Shown: positions 34,027 through 45,699, counted from the stretch's first letter. The stretch is 64,000 bases of DNA from Takakia lepidozioides (GCA_030704615.1 CM060732.1:13950001-14014000); one strand, 5' to 3'. Program-made: numbers and translations. The notes: generated by a model from the sequence alone, not told the origin.

Positions 34027-37000
34027 CTAGCTAACCGGGCTAAGCATGCATTTCCTCCCCCACGCTCCAAGGTTGATGTCCCCATCAACGCTTCTTCCGC
34101 TTTTGAGGTCGCCCTTCGAAAGCTGCAACCGCCTCGGATGCGTTTCCCATTTCTGAGGCACGCACCCAAGATGCCTCCACATGATGATAGCCCTTCCATT
34201 TGACGAGATACTCCGTTTCTCGGTTCTGAACCTCCTCGACTTAAGTATTGCCTCCACCTCGTACTCAGGTTCATTTTCATGATCCAACAGCATAGGTGGC
34301 GGACGCAACACTTGATGCCGATTCGGACGCGCTTCATCTTTGAAGTAAGGCTTCAAAAGGGAGACATGGAATACTGGGTGCACCTTGCTGTTTGCCGGCA
34401 GCTCCAATTCATACACATCCTCATTCATAACCTTCCGAATGCGAAAGGGTCCCGCATACGGAGGTACGAACTTCGGACTCACTTCCGGAGGTAGTCGGAA
34501 ATTCTTGATGTTCAACCAGACCTCTGTGCCTGCCTCAAACTTCACTTCCCTCCGCTTCCGATTCGCCTGCCTTTCATACCGTTTCCTAGCTTTGGCAATG
34601 TTGTACTTTGCGAGCTTCAACAAACGCTCGCGTTCTTCCAGTACCGCCGCTATTGCCGGTTTCCTCAACGTCCTGGGCGGCCCAACTTGTCGGCACCAGA
34701 GGTGCTTTTCCATAGACCAACAGCGAAAGGGGAAACTCTCGTTGCGGAGTGTTCTGTGTTATTATAACAGAACTCTGCCGCGTCTAAGTGTTCCATCCAG
34801 TCTGATTGGTCTGCCGACACGTAATTCCGCAAGAATTGCTTCACTACGGAATTCACTCTTTCCGTTTGGCCGTCCGTCGTAGGTCGGAAGGCGGTGCTCA
34901 TCTTCAGCCTCGTCCCCATCTTCTTCCAAAGTGTCCTCCAAAATTTACTCGTAAACTTTGGATCGCGATCCGAGACAATATCCTTCGGGACTCCATGATG
35001 CTTTAAGACGTGGGCGAAGTAAAGTCGCCCTGTCTCCTGTGCCGTTGCCGTCTCCTTGGTGGGGATGAAATGGCCCATTTTACTGAACCTATCCACCACC
35101 ACCATGATTGCATCGAATCCTTTTGACAGGCATAGCAGTCATGAAATCCATCGAGACGCTTTCCCAAGTCCCCTCTGGAATGGCAAGGGTTGTAACAGCC
35201 CCGCTTGCTTTTTTGTACTCGCTCCGGTTTTGTTGGCATGTGGTGCATGTCTTGACATACTCCTCTGCCTCCTCCCTCAGTTTGGGCCAGAAATACTCTT
35301 TCTTCAAGAGTGCCGCAGTGCGCTTGGCTCCGCCGTGGCCCGCAAGCGGGCTATCATGGCATTCTCTCAAGAGGCTATCTCTGATCCCTCCCCTCGGCAC
35401 GTAGAGACGTTTTTGCTTATACCGGCGCAGTCCATTTTGCAAGTGGAACTGCGATTTAACCCCCATCCTCAAGTCCTCCATCACGGACTTCGCCAGCTCA
35501 TCCTTCCGGCAAGCCTTCCGGATCTTCCTTTGGAGTGCCGTCTCGCCCTTGTACACCAACAAGAGCTGCTGCTTTCTACTTAAAGCATCGGCCACCACAT
35601 TGTCCCGTCCCGGTTTGTACTGGATATCCACGTCGAACACTGCCAAAGTATCTTGCCACCTAAGTTGTTTTGGGACAACTTGGGCTGCGTGGCAAAATAC
35701 TTCACCGTGACATTGTCCGTGAACACCTTCACTGGGTTGGAACCAACATAGTGGCGCCAGAGCTCAAGGCAATGCACCACCGCCTTCATCTCTTTTTCGT
35801 GCGTCGGCCACCGTCGCTCCACTTCATTCAGTTTCTTACTTTCGTAAGCCACTGGACGTCCATCTTGCATAAGTACACCCCCAATCGCGAAGTCCGATGC
35901 ATCTGTATGAATCTCAAACGGACAATCGAACTCCGGGATTTTCAAGACTGAAGCTTCCGCCATCCACTGCTTCAATTCAGCAAAAGCTTGGCCACAAAAT
36001 GTGTTCCATACCCAGACTTTGGATTTACACAGAAGGTCCGACAGCGCCCCGCGATCTTGGCGAAATTTCTCACATACTTCCGGTAATAGGAGGCGAGTCC
36101 TAGGAAGGATCGCACTCCCGGGACCGAAGTCGGAGGCTCCCAGTCCAAGATCGCCCTCACCTTTCTGTCATCCATTTTGATCTCATCCTGTGTAATCACA
36201 TGCCCCAGGAACTCCACTTTTGTGACCCCGAATTCGCACTTTGAAGCTTTGGCATACAGCTTCCCTTCGCGCAATTTTTGGAACACCCTTTTGAGGTGCT
36301 CCAGGTGCTCCTCATTTGTTTTCGAGTACACCAAGATGTCGTCGATGTACACGATCACAAAGTCATCCAACCACTCCTGGAAAAGGCTGTTCATCAGCGT
36401 GCTAAATGTCGCTGGTGCATTGGTGAGCCCAAAAGGCATCACCAAGAACTCATATGAACCATACCTTGTCCTGCACGCGGTCTTCTCCTCATCTCCTTCC
36501 GCCACCCGAATTTGGTGATAGCCGGAGCGCAAGTCGATCCGGCTGAAATACTTCGCTCCTGCCAACCGATCGAAGAGGTCGTCGATCCTTGGCAGGGTAC
36601 CGGTTTTTTATAGTCACCTTATTCAGAGCCCTGTAATCGACACACATCCGCAGCATCCCATCCTTCTTGTCTGCAAATAGCACCGGGGCTCCGTAAGGCG
36701 ACTTACTCGGCCGGATGTACCCCTTTGACATTAGATCCTTGAGCTGAGTCTTCAGCTCGACCAACTCTCTGTGGCTCAACCGGTAGGGCGCCTTGGCAGG
36801 CGGTTCCGATCCCGGTATCACCTCAATTTTGTGGTCAACTCCTCTTTGCGGTGGCAAGCCGCTTGGTAAATCCTCCGGCATCACATCCTGGTATTTCTCC
36901 AAAATCCTCTTGATCCAATCTGGGCTCGGCTCCCCATCGCCTTCTCCTTTCACTTCTCTAATGTAAAGCAAAAACTGGGGCTCGTGTGCCTCCTCCACGG

Positions 37001-37440
37001 CCCACTCCTTTGCTGACAGAAGGTTTATTCGCCCTCCCACGGATTTGGGCGTTTCTGACACTCGTAAAACCTCGCCACCATTCCCACATGGCAGCGTGAC
37101 TACTCTCTTGCGGCCATCTATGACCGCTCCGGATTTGCTCAAAAAGGTCATCCCCAAAATGAGATCCACTCCATCGATCTCGCAGATGGTGAAGTTTGCA
37201 CGTCCCTCCCAACTCCCCAGTTGAAGAGGAACATCAAACGCCAACCTTGTCGCCAACTGTGGTTCTCCTTTGACAGAACGCACCTCAATAGGGGCCCCCA
37301 CGTCACTTGTCGGGAGTCCCAGCTTTTGTGCCGTTGCCGGTGTCATGAAGGAGTGCAACGCTTCTGTGTCCACCAACAACGACACATTAGTTCCGGATAT
37401 TATCCCATCCACGAACAATAACTGACTCCCTTTCGTAAGG
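34027..37440 (-). pseudogene. pol: Gypsy 2 protease, RT, RNase H, integrase, chromodomain
   Basis: A 309-codon minus-strand frame (36489-37418) covers the protease and the start of RT ([18 protein letters not shown]). The protease triad reads D-T-E in DTEALHSF, where gypsy 3 has D-T-G, so it is probably inactive. RT continues at 35972-36565 with [11 protein letters not shown]. RNase H (HTDASDFAIGGVL) is in 35580-35975. The integrase zinc finger and core are in 35089-35646 and 34665-35105 (DRFSKMGHF ... DRDPKFTSKFW ... NSVVKQFL). The C-terminal tail and a frame-broken chromodomain are in 34027-34713. About five frameshifts separate the parts. Confidence 0.92.
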
Positions 37441-38641
37441 CGCCAGTTTCCTGATACAACTCACAAGAAAATTTGCCTACCTTGCAAGTCCTGGCGACCA
37501 CCGCTTCCACCAAGCGACTGATGGTATCTTCCGACAGCTCCGTGGTCGCCCGAGTCATGTTCAATTGTCGGGGCTTCGTGCACTTCTTGGCCATGTGCCT
37601 GGATTCCCCGCAATTGAAACACACTCCATCAAAGGTCGCCTTCTGTCCGCCATAAGCCGTTCCACCCGCTTTTCCTTTCGAAGCACCGGGTGCCGCCTTG
37701 ACGTGTGAAGGCCCTCCCTTCGATTTCCACGTGCCAATGTCGCCGCGTGGCCTATCCCACTTCTTTTCCGGTTGGAAGGAGTCACCTTCCCGCCGGGTCT
37801 TCTTGTGGTTCAGCTCCGTACGGCCTTGTCTCTCACCCCTAGGGACATCCGAGAAACATTCAGCCCTCTCAATTGCCTCGTTCAAAGTCTTGGGTGGCTT
37901 CTCCTCCAACTTCCGCCTGGCCCATGGGGCCAGTCCCGCCACAAAGTTGAAGACCATTTCTGGTTCTGCCATGTCCGCGACTTCGAGCAACAGCACATTG
38001 AAAGCCTGGACGTACCCCCAAATGTCATCTGTTTGCTTCAAATTCCTCATCTTGTCCCGGGCAAGCCAGGACGCGTTGAGGGGCATAAACTGTCTCTTCA
38101 ACAATTCCTTGAACCCACTCCAGTTCAAGGTTTCCGGACTTGGACCTCGGTCGTGAAGGCGTTTCTGCCACCATTGTTGAGCATAGCCCCACAAATAGGT
38201 GGGAGCCACTTCCACGCGATCCTCGTCACTCAACTTGGCCGCCCGGAAGTACTGCTCCAGCTCCAAGAGCCAGGTGTTGAGTGCCTTCCGATTTCGGACG
38301 CCCTCGAAGGTGCCGGGTTCCTTAGGCTTCACCTTAAACTTTGCCTTAGTGGAAGTCGCATTAGCCGCCTTCAACACGTCTTTCAACGTCCCGTCAAACT
38401 GCGCCAACAACCCTTCCCAAAAGGCTGCCGGCATGGGAGGCATCTCTTGGTTTGTCGGAGCTCTCAAGGATTCCTCGGGCTCCGACTCCTCGGATTTCTC
38501 CCGCTCTTGGGCGGCCTCGTTTTTGGAAACATGCATCGCTTCCTCAAACGGCCGCCTCGGTGACACGCCGCCCCCATCGGGCTCACCGGGATCATCATCT
38601 TTTGGGCCGTTCCGCTTTCGCTTCGGTTTGCCCGACCCCAT
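37400..38641 (-). CDS. gag: Gypsy 2 gag polyprotein, intact 413-codon frame
   Basis: The frame starts at 38641 with [12 protein letters not shown], shortly after the primer-binding site, and is open for 413 codons. It has an acidic Glu-rich segment, a retrotransposon gag domain ([17 protein letters not shown] ... [10 protein letters not shown] ... [12 protein letters not shown] ... [14 protein letters not shown]), a basic region and one CCHC zinc knuckle ([14 protein letters not shown]). It forms the nucleocapsid-like particle and packages element RNA. The protease-RT frame overlaps its end by a few codons in another frame. This is the only gag in the window without a disabling change. Confidence 0.92.
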   Translation of the reverse strand: MGSGKPKRKRNGPKDDDPGEPDGGGVSPRRPFEEAMHVSKNEAAQEREKSEESEPEESLRAPTNQEMPPMPAAFWEGLLAQFDGTLKDVLKAANATSTKAKFKVKPKEPGTFEGVRNRKALNTWLLELEQYFRAAKLSDEDRVEVAPTYLWGYAQQWWQKRLHDRGPSPETLNWSGFKELLKRQFMPLNASWLARDKMRNLKQTDDIWGYVQAFNVLLLEVADMAEPEMVFNFVAGLAPWARRKLEEKPPKTLNEAIERAECFSDVPRGERQGRTELNHKKTRREGDSFQPEKKWDRPRGDIGTWKSKGGPSHVKAAPGASKGKAGGTAYGGQKATFDGVCFNCGESRHMAKKCTKPRQLNMTRATTELSEDTISRLVEAVVARTCKVGKFSCELYQETGALRKGVSYCSWMG

Positions 38642-38681
38642 GATGAGGCCATCCCAAGGACGATCGCGTACTGAACTCTAA

Positions 38682-38693
38682 GCTCTGATACCA
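38682..38693 (-). promoter_or_regulatory. Primer-binding site, initiator tRNA-Met (gypsy 2)
   Basis: Minus strand TGGTATCAGAGC, two bases inside the 5' LTR at 38696. Confidence 0.93.
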
Positions 38694-38695
38694 AG

Positions 38696-39422
38696 TGTCG
38701 CGCACCTCACTTCGGAAAGTTCCCCTTCAAGTCATAGTTACTCGCTTTGATGCGCGCGCCTGACTCCCAACCTGGCCGCCCGGGCCAACTTGGAGCTTCG
38801 GCTGCTCACTGGGACATAACGGTCCCCCCTTCACTTCCCTCTAAACCCTCCACCTAATTGGGACTAGGAAAATTCCCTTTGGTAGATGGCAGTCCGGAAT
38901 AGCTCCCCACTCTTTGGTCGCTTTTCGGCTCGCTCGCTTACTCACTAGTTTTTGGTCACCAACGGGCTTGCACCGTTCTCGGGGTTACTACTCCCTATAT
39001 ATACTTCTGTAGCTGTCCGCGGGGGTTCCACAACCAGCCATGCCATTTTATGGCGAACCACCACAAAAACCCTCGACTCCCGGTGATGAGTCGCGGTGAG
39101 TCTTGGTCCGCTCACCACGGCCCCTATGGACCGTGATGAGTCCCAAGACTCCCCACGACTCCCACCATGAGGTCTCCGCCCCCATGGTGAGTCCTATGCC
39201 ACCCCCACTAAGTCCCGCTAAGCTACCACCACCCCTTGTGGAGCCACCCCCACCGCAACCCGGTGTGCGGGGCTCCACCTAGTGAGCGCCTCCGCTTCCC
39301 TGAGTGCCTTGGGCACTCAAGAGTGCTTCAGCCCCCCATACCTATCGCTGCCGCTGCCCCCACCACAGGGGCAGCCCCTCATGTGTCCCGACCCCCTGCC
39401 CTCAAGGCAAAGGGCCGCGACA
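38696..39422 (-). repeat. 5' LTR of gypsy 2
   Basis: About 727 bp, TG...CA ends, private GGAAAGTTCC variant shared with 32462-33184. Confidence 0.93.
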
Positions 39423-42400
39423 GAGGGCGTTCGGAATGTTGACAGATATGGATAGGAAACATGACGGTCATCCTTGGTGCGTCACCCAAACCACCAGCAT
39501 GAAGATGCTCAATGGTGTGCGGGTGCGCTACGTTGTCTGTGCGAGCGCGTTGCGGTGTTTATCCCCAACTTGCTTCCACTTTAAAACTAGAGGTCACAGG
39601 AACGAGACGGATTGGACAAGCACAACTCATCAACCATTTCGAGCTCAGGAGAAGGTTCCAAACTCCACATTTAAGTGTGCGCATTGCAAAGAACCACCAC
39701 ACTGCACGTCTGTTTGTAATGCCAAGCAGTTCTATGTGTTGCACCGTTTCCCTGACCTCACACGAGCTTGCATACACGTTGGTTCCCATTGTCACAAATT
39801 GGCGAGGGGGAACTCGCGGGAGGCTGCCCACAAGGCAGAGTAGCTCGTTCAGGAGGAGGTTAGTTGAGACCTGGTGCCAAACCCAAACAGATACAGCTGC
39901 AGGCCGCCCATAAGATGGCATTGGCCAGAATTATGTCGGAAGACGGCTCCGACAGAGTTCCTCTCGATGAGAAGGAAATGGAGGCATTGTTGGAGTCAGT
40001 GTCCCACGTCTGTTCACCGAATGTCCGAAACCACATTGTCTCTTGCAAACAGAAAATTGGGCGTGGCTCGGATATGCACTCCATTTTGGAGGTGAAGCGA
40101 CGATGTGGATATGACTATATTCATGGAAGTAGGTATCCTGGACAAGGGACTGAGGCAGATCGTTGTTTCGTATTCAAAATGTCCACGTGTGGGCCTGGCA
40201 GCGGCGTCGAACTGGTCGACCGGATGACGAGTGGGGACTTGTCAAACAGTTGGGTCATGTTCGACCATATCAAGCGAATTACAAATCACCAGTGGGTGAC
40301 AATGGCTGCACATGTCTACGACACCCACTGCAGGATGCTAATGACCATTGCTATTTGTGAGATGAAAGGAGAGGACACACAATCGGAGATGCTTCTTTGG
40401 CAGGGAATAAACGAACAGATGGCCAGGGCGGGATTGCCCCCTCCCAATTTCCGTGGTTTCATGGCGGACAACGCACAAGCAAATTGGGCTGCCATCCAAA
40501 GGGTGTACGGGGAAGACCCCAATGTTCCGATGGAAGGCAAGGAGAGATCTTGTGGGTTCCATTTTCTGCAGAGCTTGTCGCAGTACACAACCCGGCTCGT
40601 GTCTTGCGTGGAAGCGTGCTCCCACCTTGGATGATGCAGAGACACAATTTGCATGTATACGGGCTTGGTGGACAACGTCAGGTGCTGTAAAGAAATCAGA
40701 CAAGGGAGCAATGATCAGTTGGCTAGCATGGTGACATTATCGTTCCTCCAGTTCGACGACTATATGCGGGAGGTGAGTCGGATGAATTCGCGTCTCGTTG
40801 AATATTATGCTACTCGTTATTTGTAACTTGATTGTAACCTCAACATGTGCATGTGCAGGAAATGTGTCTGGACTCCGACACCGACATGTCGACAACAAAC
40901 ATGGCCGAATCAGTACATTCTTCTTGGCATGCCTCCTATGCGGCGCATCTGGTGGACATCCTCACTGCCACAACGGAGGACATTGTCAGGTCAATTATGC
41001 AGCAATGCAGGTACAACGAGTTCTTGAAAGAGAAACAGTGGGGCTTGGGGCCGGACAGGCAGGAAATGCTGATGCGGACTGCCTCCAGATCGAAGAATCC
41101 TTGCAAGTGGGCGGCAGCCTTGTGAGAGGGCCTTCGGGAAACGCCATTGCTTCGAAGAGGCCAACACTTGGAAGGAGATGTTCACACCCGTCCAGTGAGA
41201 CGAAGACTTGACGAGGCACCTGACGGAGAAGAGGATTCATGGCGAGCTGACAAGAATATTCGCACGCTCCCTCGTGGTCCCGTGATGTTGCCCGAGGAGG
41301 TCTCGTCGAGCACCGCAAGTCCTGCACGTTCAAGATCGTCATCTCCTTAGAGCACAGGGCACGTGCTCGAGGAACATAACGAGCCATCTGTAGTAATGCA
41401 GTACAACATACCCATTGTGGAGACAAGAGTGTCGGAGTCACAGTGGAAAATTGCAAGGACATTGCCGACATTTCGAGGGAAGTGATGTGCCATCCGGGTG
41501 GATACGACAACACGTTGTGGTGAGATGATTCGGAGGAACCCACACGGTGCTGTACCTGCACCTTATTTCAGTGGCAGATTTTTGACTCCCACATTCTCTC
41601 ACGCCACAACGCAGACGTTTTGGTTTTGTAGGCACGACATAATGACCTGTGTATTTGGCAAGCCCAAGTACGGGATTCAGGGAATGCCGGAGCCTCCGGG
41701 CGTCTGGCCTGTTGCACCGGGTTGCAACCTCTCTCAGAATGAGGCGGATGCTCTTTCTATAGCATGATTTCGAATGGTGCAATGCACAGACGTCCCGGCC
41801 CACTCGTTTCTAGTTCCTTAGACCCAGCCATTGCAGACTGCTCGGTCCAGTAGAGACGGATTGGACAATTCTGCATATCCCACAATGCGATTCGGAAGAG
41901 TGAAGAGACGACACCCTCCCAACAAGTTGAATGAGACTTGGATTGCCAATGCTCTCGGGATGGCTTGCACTATTCAGAGCTCCGTGGACGTACCCCCACC
42001 CGGCCTTGGGCGTGTTTATTGGATAACAACGGCCGGCTCAGCTGTACGCGACGACGTATACACAATTATGATTGGAGTGGAACCGACTTGCAATTGTACG
42101 GACTTCTCGTTGATGGAAGCAAAGAAGGGGTCAAAGTATTATCCGTGCAAGCATCTGTATTACATTTACCTGAAGAGGTTGAGGATGAACTTGACTATTG
42201 ATGACTTTATTCATGCACCAGCGTTGAGCGTGAACAAGCTGCACAAACTCCTCGGCCGGGATTCCAGAAATCATTGATGGGGAAAAGGGAATCCACCATA
42301 TGGATATTTGTAATTGCATTTTGATGCATTAGACTTTGTTTTGCAATGTAATGAATTGTACCCCAAAACTCCTGGAATGAGACAGACAATATTAAAGTGA

Positions 42401-42539
42401 TGTCTTTTAAACACTAGGGACTGCTGGATATCCGTTGACGTCCAGTGGCAATTCAATGTCGAAACAGAATCAATACAAAGATGGCGGCAGGAAAAATTTG
42501 CAAATCTTCCAGAAAACTGAGTTCCAACAGTTGCAGTTG

Positions 42540-42880
42540 AGGGGGCCAATTCTGGAAAAATGGCGCTGAATTTCCTTTTTTCGGGCCGAAAACTGGCTAA
42601 GTCCCAACATTGTCTGGAAACGATGTCTGGAAAAATGGCGCCGAATTTCCAGTTACATGGCCCAGAACTGCCCAACATTTGTGCAAAGCCCGGCACCATG
42701 TACCGAAATTCAGTGCTACATTTCCAAATTTTGGGCTTACACTTCAATGAAGTTGGGACCTATAACCGCGAAACTCGGCACCATTTTTTGCCGGAGACAC
42801 CTATTACCGCGGAATACGTCGCCGATTTTTCTGCTTGCGGAACCTATTACCGCGAAATTCGGCGCCATTTTTGCAGATGT
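42540..42880. repeat. GGCGCC-type minisatellite beside MULE terminus (array 7)
   Basis: It occupies the same place relative to the transposase gene as array 6 at 26470-26770 and has the same words: AAATGGCGCCGAATTTCCAG, GGGCC..AAAACTGGCTAAGTCCC, and GCGAAATTCGGCGCCATTTT. 42278-42539 holds the 3' flank of the gene, including a stretch matching 26390-26450. Confidence 0.8.
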
Positions 42881-43033
42881 CGCTCGGAATTCGCATGAGC
42901 GGAAGACAAAATATCATGAGCACGGCTCTCAAAACTACAATTTCTACTTCAAACAATGTATATTATATTGTTTTTTTACACGTCCCATTAAAATAATGTT
43001 TTTAATGGTTTTTATTTGCAGAATTTGTACTTC

Positions 43034-43109
43034 TGCTCATGAAAACCGATTGTCTTACTACTCCGCTCATGCCGCTCATGCCATTCATGCTCATGAAATA
43101 GCTAACCTC
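43034..43109. repeat. MULE terminus, transposase side (MULE-1)
   Basis: GCTCATG words (four or five copies) end in CATGAAATAGCTAACCTC. The following 9 bp, CTTGCCTCC (43110-43118), are pol sequence and the exact reverse complement of the TSD at 18486-18494. Confidence 0.8.
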
Positions 43110-43192
43110 CTTGCCTCCTACTACCGAAAGTACGTGAGAAATTTCGCTAAGATCGCGGGGCCGCTGTCAGACCTTCTTTGTAAGTCCAAGGG
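43110..43192 (+). pseudogene. Gypsy pol sliver between two MULE termini
   Basis: The plus strand encodes [17 protein letters not shown] then [10 protein letters not shown], the connection region between RT and RNase H. It is flanked by MULE ends on both sides. Its first 9 bp repeat the end of the fragment at 18486 and its last bases repeat the start of the fragment at 26960. Confidence 0.9.
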
Positions 43193-43262
43193 GGGGCTGC
43201 TTTTTCATGAGCGGCATGAGCATGAGCAGAAAAAAAAAAAAAAAAAACATGAGCGGACCATT
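43193..43262. repeat. MULE terminus, methyltransferase-gene side (MULE-2)
   Basis: GGGGCTGCTTTTTCATGAGC followed by GGCATGAGCATGAGC, an A-tract and CATGAGCGGACC. It is the inverted counterpart of the terminus at 18427-18485, including the T/A tract. Confidence 0.78.
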
Positions 43263-43389
43263 GTGTGTCCACGGAAATAGGGAGGAGGCACGGAAATGGG
43301 GTCATGTGAAGTTGGAATGTGGCACCAGTGGACTCGTCATAGCAATGAAATGCAACATTTTATTGCAAATTTTGTGGCGAGCCACATCT

Positions 43390-44600
43390 ATACAACTGTC
43401 CTAACTGTCATAGCCGGGATGGGAACTACTATCCTCCTCTCCTACACCCTCCGAGGAACTTGCCCCACCTGCCTCCTCATCCCCCTCATCCCCTGACATC
43501 TGAGATGCATCACTTCCACTATGCCTCTCACAAATACCGTCCTCTCCTTGGGGAACCGTCCACCTCACCTCCTGGGAATCTTCTGTCTCTTCTCCCCCAC
43601 TTTCCTCAGCAGAATCCAAGACAAATCTACGAGCCTGACGAGCTCTAATAGCTGCTGCCTCGGAAATGGCTAAGTCCCAGAGGTGGCCTTGCCCGAATCT
43701 GGAAATGCGGCGCCATTTTTCCAGAGTCAGATACAGGCACTCATGGGACAGTCGTTTTGGGCCCCAACCTGGATATATGGCGCCGAAATTCCAGTCTGGG
43801 GGGCCAAAATGGCTAAGTCCCCGAGTACCTTCCGGTATCATGGACTTAGCCGTTTTGGCGCCGAATTTCCAGTGTGCGGCCAGAGATGGCTAAGTCCCAG
43901 GGGTGGCCTTGCCCGAATTTGGAAATGCGGCGCCATTTTTCCAGAGTTGGATACAGGCACTCATGGGACTTAGCCGTTTTGGGCCCCAACCTAGATATGT
44001 GGTGCCGAATTTCCAGTCTGGGGGTCCAAAATGGCTAAGTCCCCGAGTAGTTTCCGATGTCATGGGACTTAGCCGTTTTGGGCCCCAAGCTAGATATAGG
44101 CACTCATGGAACTTAGCCGCTCATGGGACAACCATTTCCATGCCAAAGAATTGGGCAACATAGAAAATGGGTACGAATGTAATAAGAGCCCAGGAGGTTT
44201 ACTTGTATAGAAGGCGCATTGCCGCTTTGTCTGCGTTCGGCTGATCGGTGAACTCACATGTGACTCCTCCGGGCATGCGGCATCTCTCGATAGAATAGGT
44301 CGGTTTTGAATAGCAGAAAGTACCTTGTCACATAGTCGGTGAGGCTCTCTGCTCCTGCCGCTATCTTCAGCTTCCTTGATGGGGGGTTTCTCAGAGGAGA
44401 GCCTCGCCCTTCTCCATACGGCATAAGTCCGACTAACAGTAAAATCGAACGCATAATGCGTTGTGGCATTTGGGGAAAGGAACTTCCACACGTCACATCA
44501 GTGGCTCTAGGCGTAGCTGGGAAGCTAGCATGGAATCTGTGCGGACGATCCGGGTTCAAAAAGGAAGACGGCGGAACATAAATGCGGGCCGCCAGGAATA
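43390..44600 (-). pseudogene. Remnant of a second ParB/methyltransferase-like gene (copy D)
   Basis: On the minus strand an exon near 44220-44360 encodes AESLTDYVTRYFLLFKTDLF followed by YREMPHARRSH. This matches the exon at 14765-14870 of the first copy. Next comes an array equivalent to the intronic minisatellite. The final acidic exon (43430-43650: RFVLDSAEESGGEE, QEVRWTVP) matches 18050-18130. The methyltransferase-like exons and everything upstream are missing. The 3' flank, including the sequence around the possible AATAAA, is shared too. Confidence 0.8.
43660..44115. repeat. Minisatellite in copy D (array 8)
   Basis: About three units of GGAAATGCGGCGCCATTTTT and GATATATGGCGCCGAAATTC are separated by AATGGCTAAGTCCC and GGGACTTAGCCGTTTT. 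It is the counterpart of array 5 and lies in the same intron of the related gene. Confidence 0.82.
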
Positions 44601-44689
44601 ACTGTGACAGGTTGCGAACTCGCCCAGGGCGACACCTGTCCGAGTCATACCCCGACAGAAAAAAGGTGCCATATTTCCATTCAGGGTGA

Positions 44690-45560
44690 TGAACTCCGGC
44701 AGGCACGTGGGGCCCACTCCGCCCGAGACGACTTCATCACTGACCCCTCGGATGGAAATTCGGCGCCATATTTCCATCCGAGGGATGAAGTCTGGCACCA
44801 TCGAGAGGACCCATCTAGGCCCTCAAGGACTTCATCCCCGCCCCCTCGGATGGAAATATGGCGCCAAATTTCTATCCGGGGAATGAAATCTTGCAGCCAC
44901 ATGCACCCATCTCCGCCCCCCAGGACTTCATCCTTGGCACATCGGATGGAAATACGGCGCCAAATTTCCATCCGGGGGATGAACTGTGGCAGCCATCCGG
45001 GCCCATCCGGGCCCCCAAGGACTTCATCCCCGCCCCCTCGGATGGAAATACGGCGCCAAATTTCCATCCGGGGGATGAAATCTGGCAGCCACATGCACCC
45101 ATGTCGGCCCACCAGGACTTCATCCCTGGCCCCTAGGATGGAAATACGGCGCCGAATTTCCATCGGGGGGATGAACTCTGGCAGCCATGTGGACCCATCT
45201 CGGCCCACCGGGACTTCATCCCTGGCCCCTAGGATGGAAATACGGCCCCGAATTTCCATCGGGTGGATGAACTCTGGCAGCCAACTGGAACCATATCGGC
45301 CCCACACGACTTCTTCCCTGGCCTTCCTGATGGAAATTCGGCACCATATTTCCATCCGGGGATGAAATCTGGCAGCCATATGCACCCATCTCGGCCCCCA
45401 AGGACTTCATCCATTGCCCCTCGGATGGAAATACGGTGCCGAATTTCCATCCGGAGGATGAACTGTGGCACCGACGTGGACCCCTAGGATGGAAATTCGG
45501 CGCCATATTTCCATCCGGGGGATGGAAAAACGGCGCTGAATTTCCATCCATGGAATGAAA
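44690..45560. repeat. About 96-bp minisatellite (array 3)
   Basis: Roughly ten units carry GGATGGAAATACGGCGCC followed by AAATTTCCATCC at 95-97 bp spacing (for example 44943, 45038, 45135, 45232, 45329). Between palindromes one side reads GGGGGATGAA(A)TCTGGCAGCCA and the other GGACTTCATCCC. On the minus strand the second block is the GGATGAAGTC block of array 1. Confidence 0.92.
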
Positions 45561-45699
45561 TTTGCACCGATAAAGGGAACAAAAGGGACCGGAGGAAGGA
45601 AATTGTATGTTTTCTGGGCGAAGTAGACAACAAAACCACGAAAAATGGGAGTAAAGGGTTAAAAATGTCCAGAGTGGCACGAACCGACCCCCCTCAGAT

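Larger units (their letters stand above)
32462..39422 (-). mobile_element. Complete Ty3/gypsy chromovirus (gypsy 2)
   Basis: This 6.96-kb element is coded on the minus strand. LTRs are 32462-33184 (3') and 38696-39422 (5'), and TSDs GAGGG lie at 32457-32461 and 39423-39427. Both LTRs share the private variant TTCGGAAAGTTCC, so they came from one insertion. It is the best-preserved copy, with a complete gag frame and long pol frames. It interrupts MULE copy C. Confidence 0.96.
32090..42277 (+). pseudogene. MULE transposase-like gene with SWIM finger, copy C
   Basis: The 5' exon 32095-32456 (VVHNLSDSDEVMEV to EFLPRTDYSR) joins 39428 once gypsy 2 and one TSD are removed, giving an unbroken frame into FGMLTDMDRKHDGHPWC. 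A Cys/His-rich segment follows (39470-39790), then DGSDRVPLDEKEMEALL. The MULE-like core is at about 40300-40600 (MTIAICEMKGEDTQSE, FRGFMADNAQANW, CGFHFLQSL). An exon from 40859 has TNMAESVHSSW, the usual N-x-x-E-S segment. A C-terminal SWIM finger C-x-C-x(n)-C-x-H (CNCTDF ... YPCKHLYYIY, near 42090-42170) ends at 42277. A TAG at 39841 and frameshifts near 40600 and 41120 show it is inactive. The start lies beyond gypsy 4 and is absent here. Confidence 0.8.

Noticed and set aside
44604-45385. Open frames of over 230 codons across array 3
   Set aside because: Same effect as in array 1: a unit of about 96 bp keeps frames open.
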